The translations under genes and the position numbers were made by a program. From positions 1 through 34,218 of the forward strand of contig CAZDFD010000043.1 in NCBI GenBank assembly GCA_964504655.1: 34,218 bases of DNA. Reading direction: 5' to 3'. Below the pieces are notes generated by a model. That model searched no databases. It worked only from the letters and a program-made list of their open reading frames with translations, and was not told the origin of the DNA. This DNA is from JANXAZ01 sp964504655. GTDB taxonomy: Bacteria; Pseudomonadota; Alphaproteobacteria; Geminicoccales; Geminicoccaceae. Below, one piece after another: positions 17,309 to 25,364 of the stretch (the first letter of the stretch is position 1; each line of letters begins with the position of its first letter).

Positions 17309-18091
17309 ATGGAGGTCGAGTGGCGGCGGCTGCGCGCCGACGAGCTTCGGGCACGGGCCGGGCGGGACGCGCTCGCCATCGTGCCCCTGGGCGCCCTCGA
17401 GCAGCACGGACCGCATCTGCCGGTCGACGTCGACTGCGTGCTCGTCGAGGCCGTCGCCAGGCGCACCGCCCTGGCCCTCGCCGAGTCCTTGAGCGTGGCC
17501 GTCCTGCCGGTCGTGTGGACCGGCATCTCCGAGCACCACATGGGCTTCGGCGGGACCGTCACCCTGCCGTTCCCCGCCTATGCCGGACTGGTCGAGGCGA
17601 TCTGCCGCTCGCTCGTGCGCGCCGGGTTCGGCCGCATCGCCCTCCTCAACGGCCACGGCGGCAACGACACCGCCCTCAGGCTCCTGGTCGACGAGCTACA
17701 GCCGCGCCTCGACGCGGTGCTCGTCCACACGACCTATTGGCACGCCGCCGCCGAGGCGATCGCGCCGCTGCTCGAGGCGCAGGATCGGCTGCTGCACGCC
17801 TGCGAGGCCGAGACCTCGATGATGCTGGCGCTGCGCCCCGACCTGGTCGACCGGGCGCGCATCCCGGCCGGCGAGCAGGGCCCGGCCACCGAGGTCGAGC
17901 GCCAGAGCACGGGCCTGCATCGCTGGCGGACGATCGCCGCCCGCTCGGCAACGGGGGTCGTCGGCGTGCCGTCGGCCGCCTCGCCCGAGAAGGGCGAGCG
18001 GCTGCTCGAGGCGATCGCCGCGGCGCTTGCCGTCCGGCTGGGCCGCCCCGACTTCTGGGACCTGCCGACGCGCGCCCGCGAGGAGGCCTGA
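17309..18091 (+). CDS. Creatininase family amidohydrolase
   Basis: A 260-residue member of the creatininase/FAPy deformylase/MftE superfamily of binuclear metal amidohydrolases. The metal-ligand motifs are all present: PLGALEQHGPHLPVDVD (residues 26-42), ISEHHMGFGGTVTLP, NGHGGN, and a Glu in CEAETSMMLALRP. The substrate cannot be told: members act on creatinine, formamidopyrimidines in riboflavin-like pathways, or peptides. Its position just upstream of the rpiB-nrdR-riboflavin genes is suggestive of a pyrimidine or flavin-related role, but a 90-bp gap with an inverted repeat separates them, so this is only inference. ATG 17309 follows GGGAGAGCGGACGACG. Confidence 0.85.
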   Translation: MEVEWRRLRADELRARAGRDALAIVPLGALEQHGPHLPVDVDCVLVEAVARRTALALAESLSVAVLPVVWTGISEHHMGFGGTVTLPFPAYAGLVEAICRSLVRAGFGRIALLNGHGGNDTALRLLVDELQPRLDAVLVHTTYWHAAAEAIAPLLEAQDRLLHACEAETSMMLALRPDLVDRARIPAGEQGPATEVERQSTGLHRWRTIAARSATGVVGVPSAASPEKGERLLEAIAAALAVRLGRPDFWDLPTRAREEA

Positions 18092-18127
18092 GGGGCCCCG
18101 AGGACCGGCCCGGCGCTGCCGCGCGGA

Positions 18128-18154
18128 CCGGCGCCGTGCTAAGACTGGCGCCGG
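18128..18154. promoter_or_regulatory. Perfect inverted repeat upstream of rpiB
   Basis: CCGGCGCC and GGCGCCGG form a perfect 8-bp inverted repeat around an 11-nt centre (GTGCTAAGACT), ending 27 nt before the rpiB start and 36 nt after the creatininase stop. It could terminate the upstream gene, but no T-run follows. The AT-containing centre could be a -10 element flanked by operator arms. Confidence 0.4.
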
Positions 18155-18181
18155 AGGTCGGGTCGGACGGAGGAGACCGGG

Positions 18182-18613
18182 GTGCCGGAGACCATCGCGA
18201 TCGCTTCGGATCATGCGGGCTGCGCCCTCAAAGAGAGGCTGAGTGCGGCGCTCCGCGAGCGCGGGCTCGAGGTGCTCGACCTCGGGACGGATCCGGGCCG
18301 ACCGGTCGATTATCCGGATCAGGCCGACGCCCTCGCGGCGGCGCTGTCCGACGGCCGGGCCCGGCGCGGCGTGCTCATCTGCGGCTCCGGCATCGGCATC
18401 GCCATCGCCGCCAACCGTCACCGCCATCTGCGCGCCGCGCTCTGCCACGACGTCACCACGGCACGCCTCGCGCGCGAGCACAACGACGCCAACGTCCTCG
18501 TGCTGGGCGAGCGGATCGTCGGCGAGGCGATCGCGCGCGACTGCCTGGCCGCGTTCCTGGACACGCCCTTCGCAGGAGGCCGCCACGCGCCGCGGGTGGC
18601 CAAGCTCGGCTGA
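18182..18613 (+). CDS. rpiB: Ribose-5-phosphate isomerase B
   Basis: Interconverts ribose-5-phosphate and ribulose-5-phosphate. Ribulose-5-phosphate is the substrate of the DHBP synthase domain encoded downstream, so the context is sensible. The 143-residue RpiB/LacAB fold has SDHAG at 9-13, LICGSGIGIAIAANR with the catalytic Cys67 (65-79), and CHD plus REHNDANVL holding the conserved histidines. The start is GTG 18182, preceded by GGAGGAGA about 7 nt away. It is 69 bp upstream of nrdR. In many alphaproteobacteria glyA lies between rpiB and nrdR; here it is absent. Confidence 0.93.
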   Translation: MPETIAIASDHAGCALKERLSAALRERGLEVLDLGTDPGRPVDYPDQADALAAALSDGRARRGVLICGSGIGIAIAANRHRHLRAALCHDVTTARLAREHNDANVLVLGERIVGEAIARDCLAAFLDTPFAGGRHAPRVAKLG

Positions 18614-18682
18614 GCGCCGCTATGCCGGCCGGGACGGCTGGGCTAGATCTGCAGCCGAGCCCGCCCTCCCCCGAGAGCCCGC

Positions 18683-19159
18683 ATGCGCTGCCCGTTCTGC
18701 GGTTTCGACGACACGCAGGTCAAGGATTCGCGGCCGGTCGAGGACGCCGCGGTGATCCGCCGTCGTCGCCAGTGCCCGGGCTGCGGCGCCCGCTTCACGA
18801 CCCTCGAGCGGGTTCAGCTGCGCGAGCTCGTGGTCCTCAAGAAGGACGGCAGGCGTGTGCCGTTCGACCGCGACAAGCTCGCCCGCTCGCTGCGGATCGC
18901 CACCCGCAAGCGCGGCATCGACGAGGAGCAGATCGAGCGGATCGTCAACCGCATCGTGCGCGAGCTCGAGCGCAGCGGCGAGGGCGAGGTCCCCTCGACC
19001 CGCATCGGCGAGCTGGCGATGGCCCAACTGGCCCGCCTGGACCACGTCGCCTATGTGCGTTTCGCGAGCGTCTACAAGGACTTCGCGACGGCCCGTGACT
19101 TCGAGGAGTTCATCCGCGACCTGCCGGAGCGGGAGCCCGCCGACGGCCCGCAGGCATGA
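18683..19159 (+). CDS. nrdR: Transcriptional repressor NrdR
   Basis: Represses ribonucleotide reductase genes when bound to dATP/ATP. The N-terminal zinc ribbon uses Cys3, Cys6, Cys31 and Cys34 (MRCPFCG and RRRQCPGCGARF). An ATP-cone domain follows from about residue 49 (VLKKDGRRVPFDRDKL) to about 139. At 158 residues it is a full-length protein. ATG 18683 begins exactly at the invariant MRCPFC. It is the first gene of the tightly packed nrdR-rib-nusB-thiL operon, overlapping ribD by 4 nt (ATGA). Confidence 0.97.
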   Translation: MRCPFCGFDDTQVKDSRPVEDAAVIRRRRQCPGCGARFTTLERVQLRELVVLKKDGRRVPFDRDKLARSLRIATRKRGIDEEQIERIVNRIVRELERSGEGEVPSTRIGELAMAQLARLDHVAYVRFASVYKDFATARDFEEFIRDLPEREPADGPQA

Positions 19160-20250
19160 GCGAGGGCGACGAGCGCTTCATGCGGACGGCGCTGGCGCTC
19201 GGCGAGCGGGCCCAGGGCCGGGCCTGGCCCAACCCGGCGGTCGGCTGCGTCCTCGTCGCCCGCGGCCGGGTGGTCGGACGGGGTTGGACCGGCGACGGCG
19301 GCCGCCCGCACGCCGAGACCGAGGCGCTCGCGCGGGCCGGTCGCGCGGCCCGCGGCGCCACCGCCTACGCCACCCTCGAGCCCTGCGCGCACCAGGGCCG
19401 CACCCCACCCTGCAGCACCGCCCTGATCGAGGCCGGCGTGGCCCGCGTCGTCGTGGCGATGCTCGATCCCGACCCGCGGGTCGACGGCCGTGGCGTGGCC
19501 GCCTTGCGCGCGGCGGGCGTCGCCGTCGAGCTCGGCTGCCTCGCGGCCGAGGCTCGCCGCGCCCACGCGGGCTTCCTGCTGCGCCTCGCGGCCCGCCGCC
19601 CGCTGGTCGTGCTCAAGGCCGCAACCAGCCTGGACGGACGGATCGCCGCCGCGGGCGGGGCCGCCCGCTGGGTCACCGGCGAGCGCGCGCGCGCCTGGGC
19701 GCATCTCCTGCGGGCGGAGCACGACGCCGTGCTGATCGGTAGCGGCACGGCACTCGCCGACGATCCGATGCTCGATTGCCGACTGCCCGGGCTCGCCCGG
19801 CTGAGCCCGGTCCGGGTGGTCCTCGACCGGAGGCTGCGGCTGCCGCCCTCGGGCCGGCTCGCCGGCTCGGCCGCGGGGCCGCCGGTCTGGGTCCTCACCG
19901 CCCGTCCGGCCGACGCGCCCGAGGCGGCGGCGCTGACCGCCCGCGGCGTCGAGGTCCTGAGCGTCGCCGCGGCCGACGAGCGCTGGCTCGCCCGCGCCTT
20001 GGCGGTGCTCGCCGAACGCGGTATCACCCGCCTGCTCGTCGAGGGCGGGGCGCAGGTGGCCACGGCGCTGCTGCGGGCGGCGCTGGTCGATCGGATCGTG
20101 CTCCTGCAGGCACCGATGCTCCTGGGCGGCGACGCGGTGCCGCTCGTGGCCGGGCTCGGGGTCGCGGAGCCGGGCGCGGCGCCGCGCTGGCGCGTGGTCG
20201 AGGAGGGTCGGCTGGGCGACGACCGTCTGGTCGTGCTGGAGCCGGCGTGA
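19156..20250 (+). CDS. ribD: Bifunctional riboflavin deaminase/reductase RibD
   Basis: Performs the second and third steps of riboflavin synthesis: deamination of the pyrimidine product of GTP cyclohydrolase II, then NADPH reduction of the ribose. In the 364-residue protein the deaminase zinc site is His52-Ala-Glu54 and PCAHQGRTPPC with Cys77 and Cys86. The reductase domain covers about 145-364, with LVVLKAATSLDGRIAA at its start, GSGTALADDP, and LLVEGGAQV. It overlaps nrdR by 4 nt and is 8 bp before ribE. Confidence 0.96.
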   Translation: MSEGDERFMRTALALGERAQGRAWPNPAVGCVLVARGRVVGRGWTGDGGRPHAETEALARAGRAARGATAYATLEPCAHQGRTPPCSTALIEAGVARVVVAMLDPDPRVDGRGVAALRAAGVAVELGCLAAEARRAHAGFLLRLAARRPLVVLKAATSLDGRIAAAGGAARWVTGERARAWAHLLRAEHDAVLIGSGTALADDPMLDCRLPGLARLSPVRVVLDRRLRLPPSGRLAGSAAGPPVWVLTARPADAPEAAALTARGVEVLSVAAADERWLARALAVLAERGITRLLVEGGAQVATALLRAALVDRIVLLQAPMLLGGDAVPLVAGLGVAEPGAAPRWRVVEEGRLGDDRLVVLEPA

Positions 20251-20258
20251 GGGGCCGC

Positions 20259-20864
20259 ATGTTCACCGGCATCGTCACCCATCTGGGCCGGATCGCGGAG
20301 ATCGAGGGCGCCGCCGAGCGGGTCCTCGAGGTGGTCCCGGACACCCCTGTCGCGGGCGTCGTGCCCGGCGCCTCCATCGCGCATGCCGGGATCTGCCTCA
20401 CCGTCGCGGCGCTCACCGACCGCGGCTGGCGGGTGCACGCCTCGGGCGAGACCCTCGCGCGGACCACGCTCGGCCGCTGGCGCCCGGGCCTGCGGATCAA
20501 CCTCGAGCGGGCGCTGCGGCTCGGCGACGAGCTCGGCGGCCACCTCGTCTTCGGCCATGTCGACGCGGTCGGATCGATCCTCGCTCTCGAGGAGGGCGCC
20601 GGCGGCCGCCGCCTCGAGATCGGCCTGCCGCCAGAGTTGGCGCCGATGGTCGCGGTCAAGGGCTCGATCGCCGTCGACGGGATCTCGCTCACCGTCACGG
20701 AAGCGGCGGCGGACCGCTTCGCGACGGTGATCGTCCCGCACACCTGGACCGCCACCACGCTCGCCGAGCGCCGGCCCGGCGACCCCGTCAACCTCGAGGT
20801 CGACATGCTCGCCCGCTACGTGGCGCGCCAGCTGGCCGCCGTCCGGGATCCCGTCCATGGCTGA
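20259..20864 (+). CDS. ribE: Riboflavin synthase alpha subunit
   Basis: Dismutates two 6,7-dimethyl-8-ribityllumazine molecules to riboflavin plus the pyrimidine that RibH reuses. The 201-residue protein has the expected two repeated lumazine-binding barrels. The first begins at MFTGIVTHLGRI and includes GICLTV; the second has GHLVFGHVDAVG and GISLTVTEA. The frame is open far upstream, but MFTGIV is the near-universal N-terminus, and ATG 20259 has GTGAGGGGCC upstream. Its last 8 bases overlap the ribBA start. Confidence 0.96.
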   Translation: MFTGIVTHLGRIAEIEGAAERVLEVVPDTPVAGVVPGASIAHAGICLTVAALTDRGWRVHASGETLARTTLGRWRPGLRINLERALRLGDELGGHLVFGHVDAVGSILALEEGAGGRRLEIGLPPELAPMVAVKGSIAVDGISLTVTEAAADRFATVIVPHTWTATTLAERRPGDPVNLEVDMLARYVARQLAAVRDPVHG

Positions 20865-22008
20865 CCGCCCCGCCCCGGCCGCGGCGGATCCCGGCGGCTC
20901 GCCGATCGCCACCATCGACGAGATCCTCGAGGACGCCCGCCGTGGCCGCCTGGTGGTGCTGGTCGACGACGAGACCCGCGAGAACGAGGGCGATCTCGTC
21001 GTCCCGGCGCAGTTCTGCGACGCCGAGGCGATCAACTTCATGGCCCGCTACGGCCGCGGGCTGATCTGCCTCGCCCTGACCCGCCAGCGCTGCGAGCATC
21101 TGGGCCTGCCGCTGATGGCCCAGGGCAACGAGTCGCGCCGCAGCACCGCCTTCACGATCAGCATCGAGGCCCGCCACGGCATCACGACGGGCATCTCGGC
21201 CGCCGACCGGGCGCGCACCGTGGCCGTGGCGATCGACCCGGCGAGCCGCCGCGACGAGCTGTCGACGCCGGGCCACATCTTCCCCCTGATGGCGCGCGAC
21301 GGCGGGGTCCTGGTTCGCGCCGGCCACACCGAGGCGGCGGTCGACATCGCCCGCCTCGCCGGCCTCGACCCGTCGGGCGTGATCTGCGAGATCATGAACG
21401 ACGACGGCACCATGGCGCGGCTGCCGGACCTCGTCGCCTTCGCGCAGCGCCACGGCCTGCGGATCGGCCGGATCGCCGACCTGATCGCCTACCGGCTGCG
21501 CCACGACCGGCTCGTCGAGCGCGAACTCGGCGCGCCGTTCCACAGCCGCTGGGGCGGCGACTTCCGCCTCGAGGTGTACACCAACGTGCTCGACGGCGTG
21601 GAGCACGTGGCGCTGGTCAAGGGCGACGTCACCACCGCCGAGCCGGTGCTGGTGCGGGTGCACGCGGTCAACATCCTCGAGGACATCCTGGGCGCCGGCG
21701 AGAGCGGCCGGGGCGATCAGCTGCACCGGGCGATGGACCTGATCGGGCGGGCCGGCCGGGGCGTCGTCGTGGTGCTGCGCGAGCCGTCGCCCAAGAGCGT
21801 CTCGCAGCGCGTCGCCCAGGGCCCCGGTCGCGAGCCCGGGGCGGCGCCGGACCTGCGGGTGTACGGGATCGGCGCGCAGATCCTGAAGGCCCTCGGCATC
21901 CGCGACATGATCCTCCTCTCGAACACGGGGCGAACCATCGTCGGCCTGCAGGGCTACGATCTGCGGGTGGTCGAGACCCGCCCGCTCGGCGGCGAGGAGC
22001 CGTCCTGA
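20857..22008 (+). CDS. ribBA: 3,4-dihydroxy-2-butanone-4-phosphate synthase fused to degenerate GTP cyclohydrolase II domain (RibBX type)
   Basis: The N-terminal domain (to about residue 215) makes the four-carbon riboflavin precursor from ribulose-5-phosphate, and its motifs are intact: DDETRENEGDLVV at 37-49, GITTGISAADRARTV at 108-122, HTEAAVDIARLAG at 157-169. The C-terminal half (about 228-383) keeps the GTP cyclohydrolase II fold pattern (YGIGAQILKALGIRDMILLSN), but the three zinc cysteines of the SECLTGD...CDCG motif are gone (269-295 reads HAVNILEDILGAGESGRGDQ and on, with no Cys), and RQEGRGIG is replaced around REPSPKSV. The second activity is therefore almost certainly lost. This matches the known RibBX type. 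It overlaps ribE by 8 nt and ribH by 1 nt. Confidence 0.93.
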   Translation: MADRPAPAAADPGGSPIATIDEILEDARRGRLVVLVDDETRENEGDLVVPAQFCDAEAINFMARYGRGLICLALTRQRCEHLGLPLMAQGNESRRSTAFTISIEARHGITTGISAADRARTVAVAIDPASRRDELSTPGHIFPLMARDGGVLVRAGHTEAAVDIARLAGLDPSGVICEIMNDDGTMARLPDLVAFAQRHGLRIGRIADLIAYRLRHDRLVERELGAPFHSRWGGDFRLEVYTNVLDGVEHVALVKGDVTTAEPVLVRVHAVNILEDILGAGESGRGDQLHRAMDLIGRAGRGVVVVLREPSPKSVSQRVAQGPGREPGAAPDLRVYGIGAQILKALGIRDMILLSNTGRTIVGLQGYDLRVVETRPLGGEEPS

Positions 22009-22487
22009 TGGCCGGCCCCGGCGACCGCCTCGGCCTGCCGGCCGGTCTCGGCACGCTGCGCGTTCTCCTCGTGGTGGCGCCCTACCACCGCGAGGTGACC
22101 GACCTGCTCTGCCGGGGCGCACTGGCGCTGCTCGGGCGCGCCGCCGCCCGGACCGCCCGGATCGAGGTCCCGGGTGCGCTCGAGATCCCGACCGCGATCG
22201 CCCTGGCGGCGCGGACCGGTGGCTTCGACGCCTTCGTCGCCCTCGGCTGCGTGATCCGCGGCCAGACCTCGCACTACGAGCTCGTGGCCGGGGAGAGCTG
22301 CCGCGGGCTGGTCGAGCTCGGCATCCGCGAGCGGCTCGCGATCGGCAACGGTATCCTCACGGTCGACACCCGCGAGCAGGCGCTCGAGCGGGCCGATCCG
22401 GCCGGCCAGGACAAGGGCGGCCAGGCGGCGCTCGCGGCCCTCGCCCTGGCGGCGCTGCCGCTGCGGCTCGCGGAGCTGGCGGTGTGA
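22008..22487 (+). CDS. ribH: 6,7-dimethyl-8-ribityllumazine synthase
   Basis: Condenses the RibD-pathway pyrimidine with 3,4-dihydroxy-2-butanone-4-phosphate to lumazine; RibE then uses it. The 159-residue protein has the expected PGALEIP (55-61) and LGCVIRGQTSHYELVAGES around 79-97, with catalytic His89. TREQALERA near the C-terminus is also conserved. Start ATG 22008 shares its A with the ribBA stop (TGATG), and the gene overlaps nusB by 4 nt, so translation is coupled in both directions. Confidence 0.95.
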   Translation: MAGPGDRLGLPAGLGTLRVLLVVAPYHREVTDLLCRGALALLGRAAARTARIEVPGALEIPTAIALAARTGGFDAFVALGCVIRGQTSHYELVAGESCRGLVELGIRERLAIGNGILTVDTREQALERADPAGQDKGGQAALAALALAALPLRLAELAV

Positions 22488-22975
22488 GCGGCGCGCGGCC
22501 GGGCGGCGCCGCGGCGCGCGCCGCCATGGCCCGGCGGCGCGCCGCCCGACTGGCCGCGGTCCAGGCGCTCTACCAGCTCGAGCTCGGCGGCGGCGACCCG
22601 GCGCTCGTGGCCGAGGAGTTCCTCGGCCACCGCCCGGACGGTGCGCCCGCCTCGCCCGAGCCGGTCGAGCTCGACGCCGCCTGGTTCCGCGCCGTCCTCG
22701 GCGGGGCCTGGGCGGCGCGCGGCCGGCTCGACGACGAGCTCGCGACGGCGCTCGCCGAGGGCTGGACGCTCGCCCGCTGCAGCGCCGTGGTGCGCGCCGT
22801 CCTGCGCGCCGGGGCGTTCGAGCTGGCCGAGCGCACCGAGGTGCCGGTCAAGGCCGTCCTCAACGAATATGTCGAGATCGCCCGGCTGTTCTCGGGCGGC
22901 GGCGAGCCGGGCCTCGTGCACGCCGTTCTCGACCGTCTGTCCGGTCGGCTGCGGCCGGCGGGAGGCGAAGCTTGA
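22484..22975 (+). CDS. nusB: Transcription antitermination factor NusB
   Basis: An all-helical RNA-binding protein that joins NusE/S10 on boxA in rRNA antitermination. The 163 residues include the ARLAAVQALYQLEL helix typical of NusB, RCSAVVRAVLRAGAFEL, VPVKAVLNEYVEIARLFSGGGEP, and the final VHAVLDRL. It uses GTG 22484, which overlaps the ribH stop as GTGA. About 16 residues of low-complexity precede the conserved core, so a later start at the ATG in ARAAMARRRAA is possible but has no better ribosome binding site. Confidence 0.94.
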   Translation: MSGARPGGAAARAAMARRRAARLAAVQALYQLELGGGDPALVAEEFLGHRPDGAPASPEPVELDAAWFRAVLGGAWAARGRLDDELATALAEGWTLARCSAVVRAVLRAGAFELAERTEVPVKAVLNEYVEIARLFSGGGEPGLVHAVLDRLSGRLRPAGGEA

Positions 22976-23931
22976 GCCTCGGCGAGTTCGAGCTGATCGA
23001 CCGGTTGCTGCGGCCGCTCGCCCGGGGCTGTCCGGGCGCGCTCGGGCTGCGGGACGACGCGGCGCTGATCGAGGTGCCGGCCGACCACCAGCTCGTGGTG
23101 GCCAAGGACGCGCTGGTCGAGGGCGTGCACTTCCTGGCCGACGACCCGGCCGACACCGTGGCGGGCAAGCTCCTGCGCGTGAACCTGAGCGATCTGGCCG
23201 CCATGGGTGCGGACCCGCTCGCCTACCTGACCGTGATCGCCCGGCCGGCGGGGCTCGAGGACCTCTGGCTCGAGGGCTTCGCCAATGGCCTCGCCCGCGA
23301 CCAGGAGCGCTTCGGCCTGCATCTCGTGGGCGGCGACACCGTCGCCACCCCCGGACCGCTTCTGCTCTCGCTCACCATCCTCGGTCTGGTGCCGCGCGGC
23401 CGGGCGCTGACCCGGGCCGGCGCCGGCCCGGGCGAGCTCGTCTGCGTCTCGGGGACGCTCGGCGACGCCGCGATGGGGCTGCGGATCCTGCGCGGCCTCG
23501 CGGCCCCCGAGGACCTCGCCCTGCCGCTGGTCGAGCGCTACCGCACGCCGCGGCCGCGGCTCGAGCTCGGCCGGGCGCTGCGCGGGCTCGCCAGCGCCGC
23601 CATCGACGTGTCGGACGGGCTCCTGGCCGACCTCGGGCACCTGCTCGAGGCCTCCGGCGTCGGCGCCGAGGTCGAGGCGGAGCGGCTGCCCCTCTCGGCC
23701 GCGGCGCGGGCACTGCCGGGCGCTCGGGCGACGGCGCTCTCCGGCGGCGACGACTACGAGCTCCTGTTCACGCTGCCGGCCGATCGGCAGGTCGAACTCG
23801 CGGCCCTCGCGGACCGGCTCGGCCTGCCGCTCACCGTGATCGGCCGCACCCGCGCCGAGCCGGGGCTGACCCTGCTCGACGCGCGCGGCCGCAGCCTGCC
23901 GATCGAGCGCACCGGCTGGCGCCACTTCTAG
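22972..23931 (+). CDS. thiL: Thiamine-monophosphate kinase
   Basis: Phosphorylates thiamine monophosphate to the active cofactor thiamine diphosphate. The 319-residue PurM-like protein starts with the GEFELIDRLLRPL helix typical of ThiL, followed by GLRDDAAL, DALVEGVHF, the metal-binding VNLSDLAAMGADPLAYL, GGDTVATPG, IDVSDGLLADLGHL and GGDDYELLFT. The start is TTG 22972, overlapping the nusB stop as TTGA, and a strong GGGAGGCGAAG precedes it. It is the last gene of the operon and converges with the D,D-carboxypeptidase gene across 42 bp. Confidence 0.95.
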   Translation: MSLGEFELIDRLLRPLARGCPGALGLRDDAALIEVPADHQLVVAKDALVEGVHFLADDPADTVAGKLLRVNLSDLAAMGADPLAYLTVIARPAGLEDLWLEGFANGLARDQERFGLHLVGGDTVATPGPLLLSLTILGLVPRGRALTRAGAGPGELVCVSGTLGDAAMGLRILRGLAAPEDLALPLVERYRTPRPRLELGRALRGLASAAIDVSDGLLADLGHLLEASGVGAEVEAERLPLSAAARALPGARATALSGGDDYELLFTLPADRQVELAALADRLGLPLTVIGRTRAEPGLTLLDARGRSLPIERTGWRHF

Positions 23932-23973
23932 CCGGCCGGCGCCCCCGGAGCCCCCGGAGCCGGCGTCGCGGGC

Positions 23974-25194
23974 TCAGCGCGAGCCCATCGCCCGGTCGCC
24001 CGGGGCGAGCAGCAGGCAGGGCTTGCCGGCGCGCCGCAGGCTGGCGCAGGCGCCGAGCGCGTCGGCCCGGCTGAGCCCCACGATCCGAGCGGCGTAGAGG
24101 CGGGTGCGCGGCCTGGGCTCGCTCACCACGACGGCGCCGCCGCGCAGTGCCGCCAGGGTACGGGCGATCCGCCGGGCCGTCTCGCCGGCGGTGCGGCGAT
24201 CCTTGAAGGCGCCGAGCTGGACCGCGTACTCGCCCGCGGCCGGCCGCGCCGCGCGGCTCTTGGCGGACCCGCGCGAGCCCGCCTTGGAGGTCGGCTCGGG
24301 CGACGGCTCGGCCGCGGGCAGGGCCGCCACGAGCGAGCGGCGCGCCGGCTCGGCGGCCGCCACCGCGGCACCCGCCGACGGCCGGGTCGCGAAGCCCTGG
24401 TCGAGCAGGCGGACCATCTCGCGGTTGCGCTCGGTCGAGGTCGAGCCGCCGAGGACCACCGCCACGAGCCGTCGGCCGTCGCGCACCGCCGAGGCCGCGA
24501 GGTTGTAGCCCGAGGCGCGGATGTAGCCGGTCTTGAGCCCGTCCATGCCGGGGTAGGTGGCGAGCAGCCGGTTGTGGTTGTGGTAGGTCCGGCCGCGCCA
24601 GACGAAGTAGGGCAGGCCGAAATAGTCGTAGTACTGAGGGTAATCCGTGAGCAGCCGGCGTGCCAGGGTCGCCATGTCGCGGGCGGTGGTCCGCTGCAGC
24701 TCGTCCGGCAGGCCCGAGGCGTTGGCGAAGCGGGTCCGGGTCATGCCGAGCTCGCGCGCCCGGTAGGTCATGATCTGGGCGAAGCGGGGCTCGGAGCCGC
24801 CCACGGCCTCGGCCAGGACCACCGCCACGTCGTTCGCCGACTTGACCGCGACCGCGCGGATCGCCTCGTCGACCCGGATCGTGGCGCCCGGCTTGAGGCC
24901 GAGCTTGGAGGGCGGCTGGCGCGCCGCCGCGGCCGAGACCTCGAGCCGGGTCCCTGGGCTCAGCCGCCCGGCCCGCAGCGCCTCGAAGGTCAAATAGAGC
25001 GTCATCATCTTGGTGAGCGAGGCCGGGTAGGCGGCGGTGTCGGCCCCGTCCTCGGCCAGCACCGCCCCGTCGCCGTGCTCGACCACGATCGAGGTGAGCG
25101 CCTGGGCGACGGCGGCGCCGGCGCCGGCCGCCAGCAGGGCCAGGGCCAGCAGCGCCTCGAGGAGACCGATGCGGAGGCGGCTCGGCACGCCCAC
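23974..25194 (-). CDS. D-alanyl-D-alanine carboxypeptidase (S11, PBP5/6 type) with SPOR domain
   Basis: A secreted penicillin-binding protein trimming the terminal D-Ala of peptidoglycan stem peptides. Residues 8-30 form a signal peptide ending AVA. The catalytic triad of motifs is complete: SLTK (Ser59-Lys62), SAN (119-121) and KTG (221-223). A Pro/Ala/Ser linker follows, then a SPOR domain at about 329-400 starting YAVQLGAFKDRRTA. The SPOR domain binds denuded glycan strands and targets the enzyme to the septum. GTG 25194 gives the longest sensible start, but GTG 25188 has a better-spaced GAGAGG and may be the real one. The upstream gap is the most AT-rich stretch in this part of the window. 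Confidence 0.92.
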   Translation of the reverse strand: MGVPSRLRIGLLEALLALALLAAGAGAAVAQALTSIVVEHGDGAVLAEDGADTAAYPASLTKMMTLYLTFEALRAGRLSPGTRLEVSAAAARQPPSKLGLKPGATIRVDEAIRAVAVKSANDVAVVLAEAVGGSEPRFAQIMTYRARELGMTRTRFANASGLPDELQRTTARDMATLARRLLTDYPQYYDYFGLPYFVWRGRTYHNHNRLLATYPGMDGLKTGYIRASGYNLAASAVRDGRRLVAVVLGGSTSTERNREMVRLLDQGFATRPSAGAAVAAAEPARRSLVAALPAAEPSPEPTSKAGSRGSAKSRAARPAAGEYAVQLGAFKDRRTAGETARRIARTLAALRGGAVVVSEPRPRTRLYAARIVGLSRADALGACASLRRAGKPCLLLAPGDRAMGSR

Positions 25195-25364
25195 CCTCTC
25201 GACCCGGTTGCGGTCCGTCGCGGGGCGGCCGTCGATTCCCGATCGCCGTCCCGATACCGCGTCTTAGCACGAAAAGGTTAACCGTGTGTTGAGGAGCTGT
25301 CGAGCGCCGGAGAGGAGAAATCTGGGGATGAATCTACTTTTGGTTGATGACGTCCCGGCCGATC

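Noticed and set aside
19100..19160. FMN riboswitch before ribD
   Set aside because: ribD overlaps nrdR and no conserved RFN-type stems are visible there or before nrdR.
25265..25300. CtrA site (TTAA-N7-TTAA) upstream of the D,D-carboxypeptidase
   Set aside because: Only one half-site, GGTTAACC, is present. The second TTAA at the right distance is missing.
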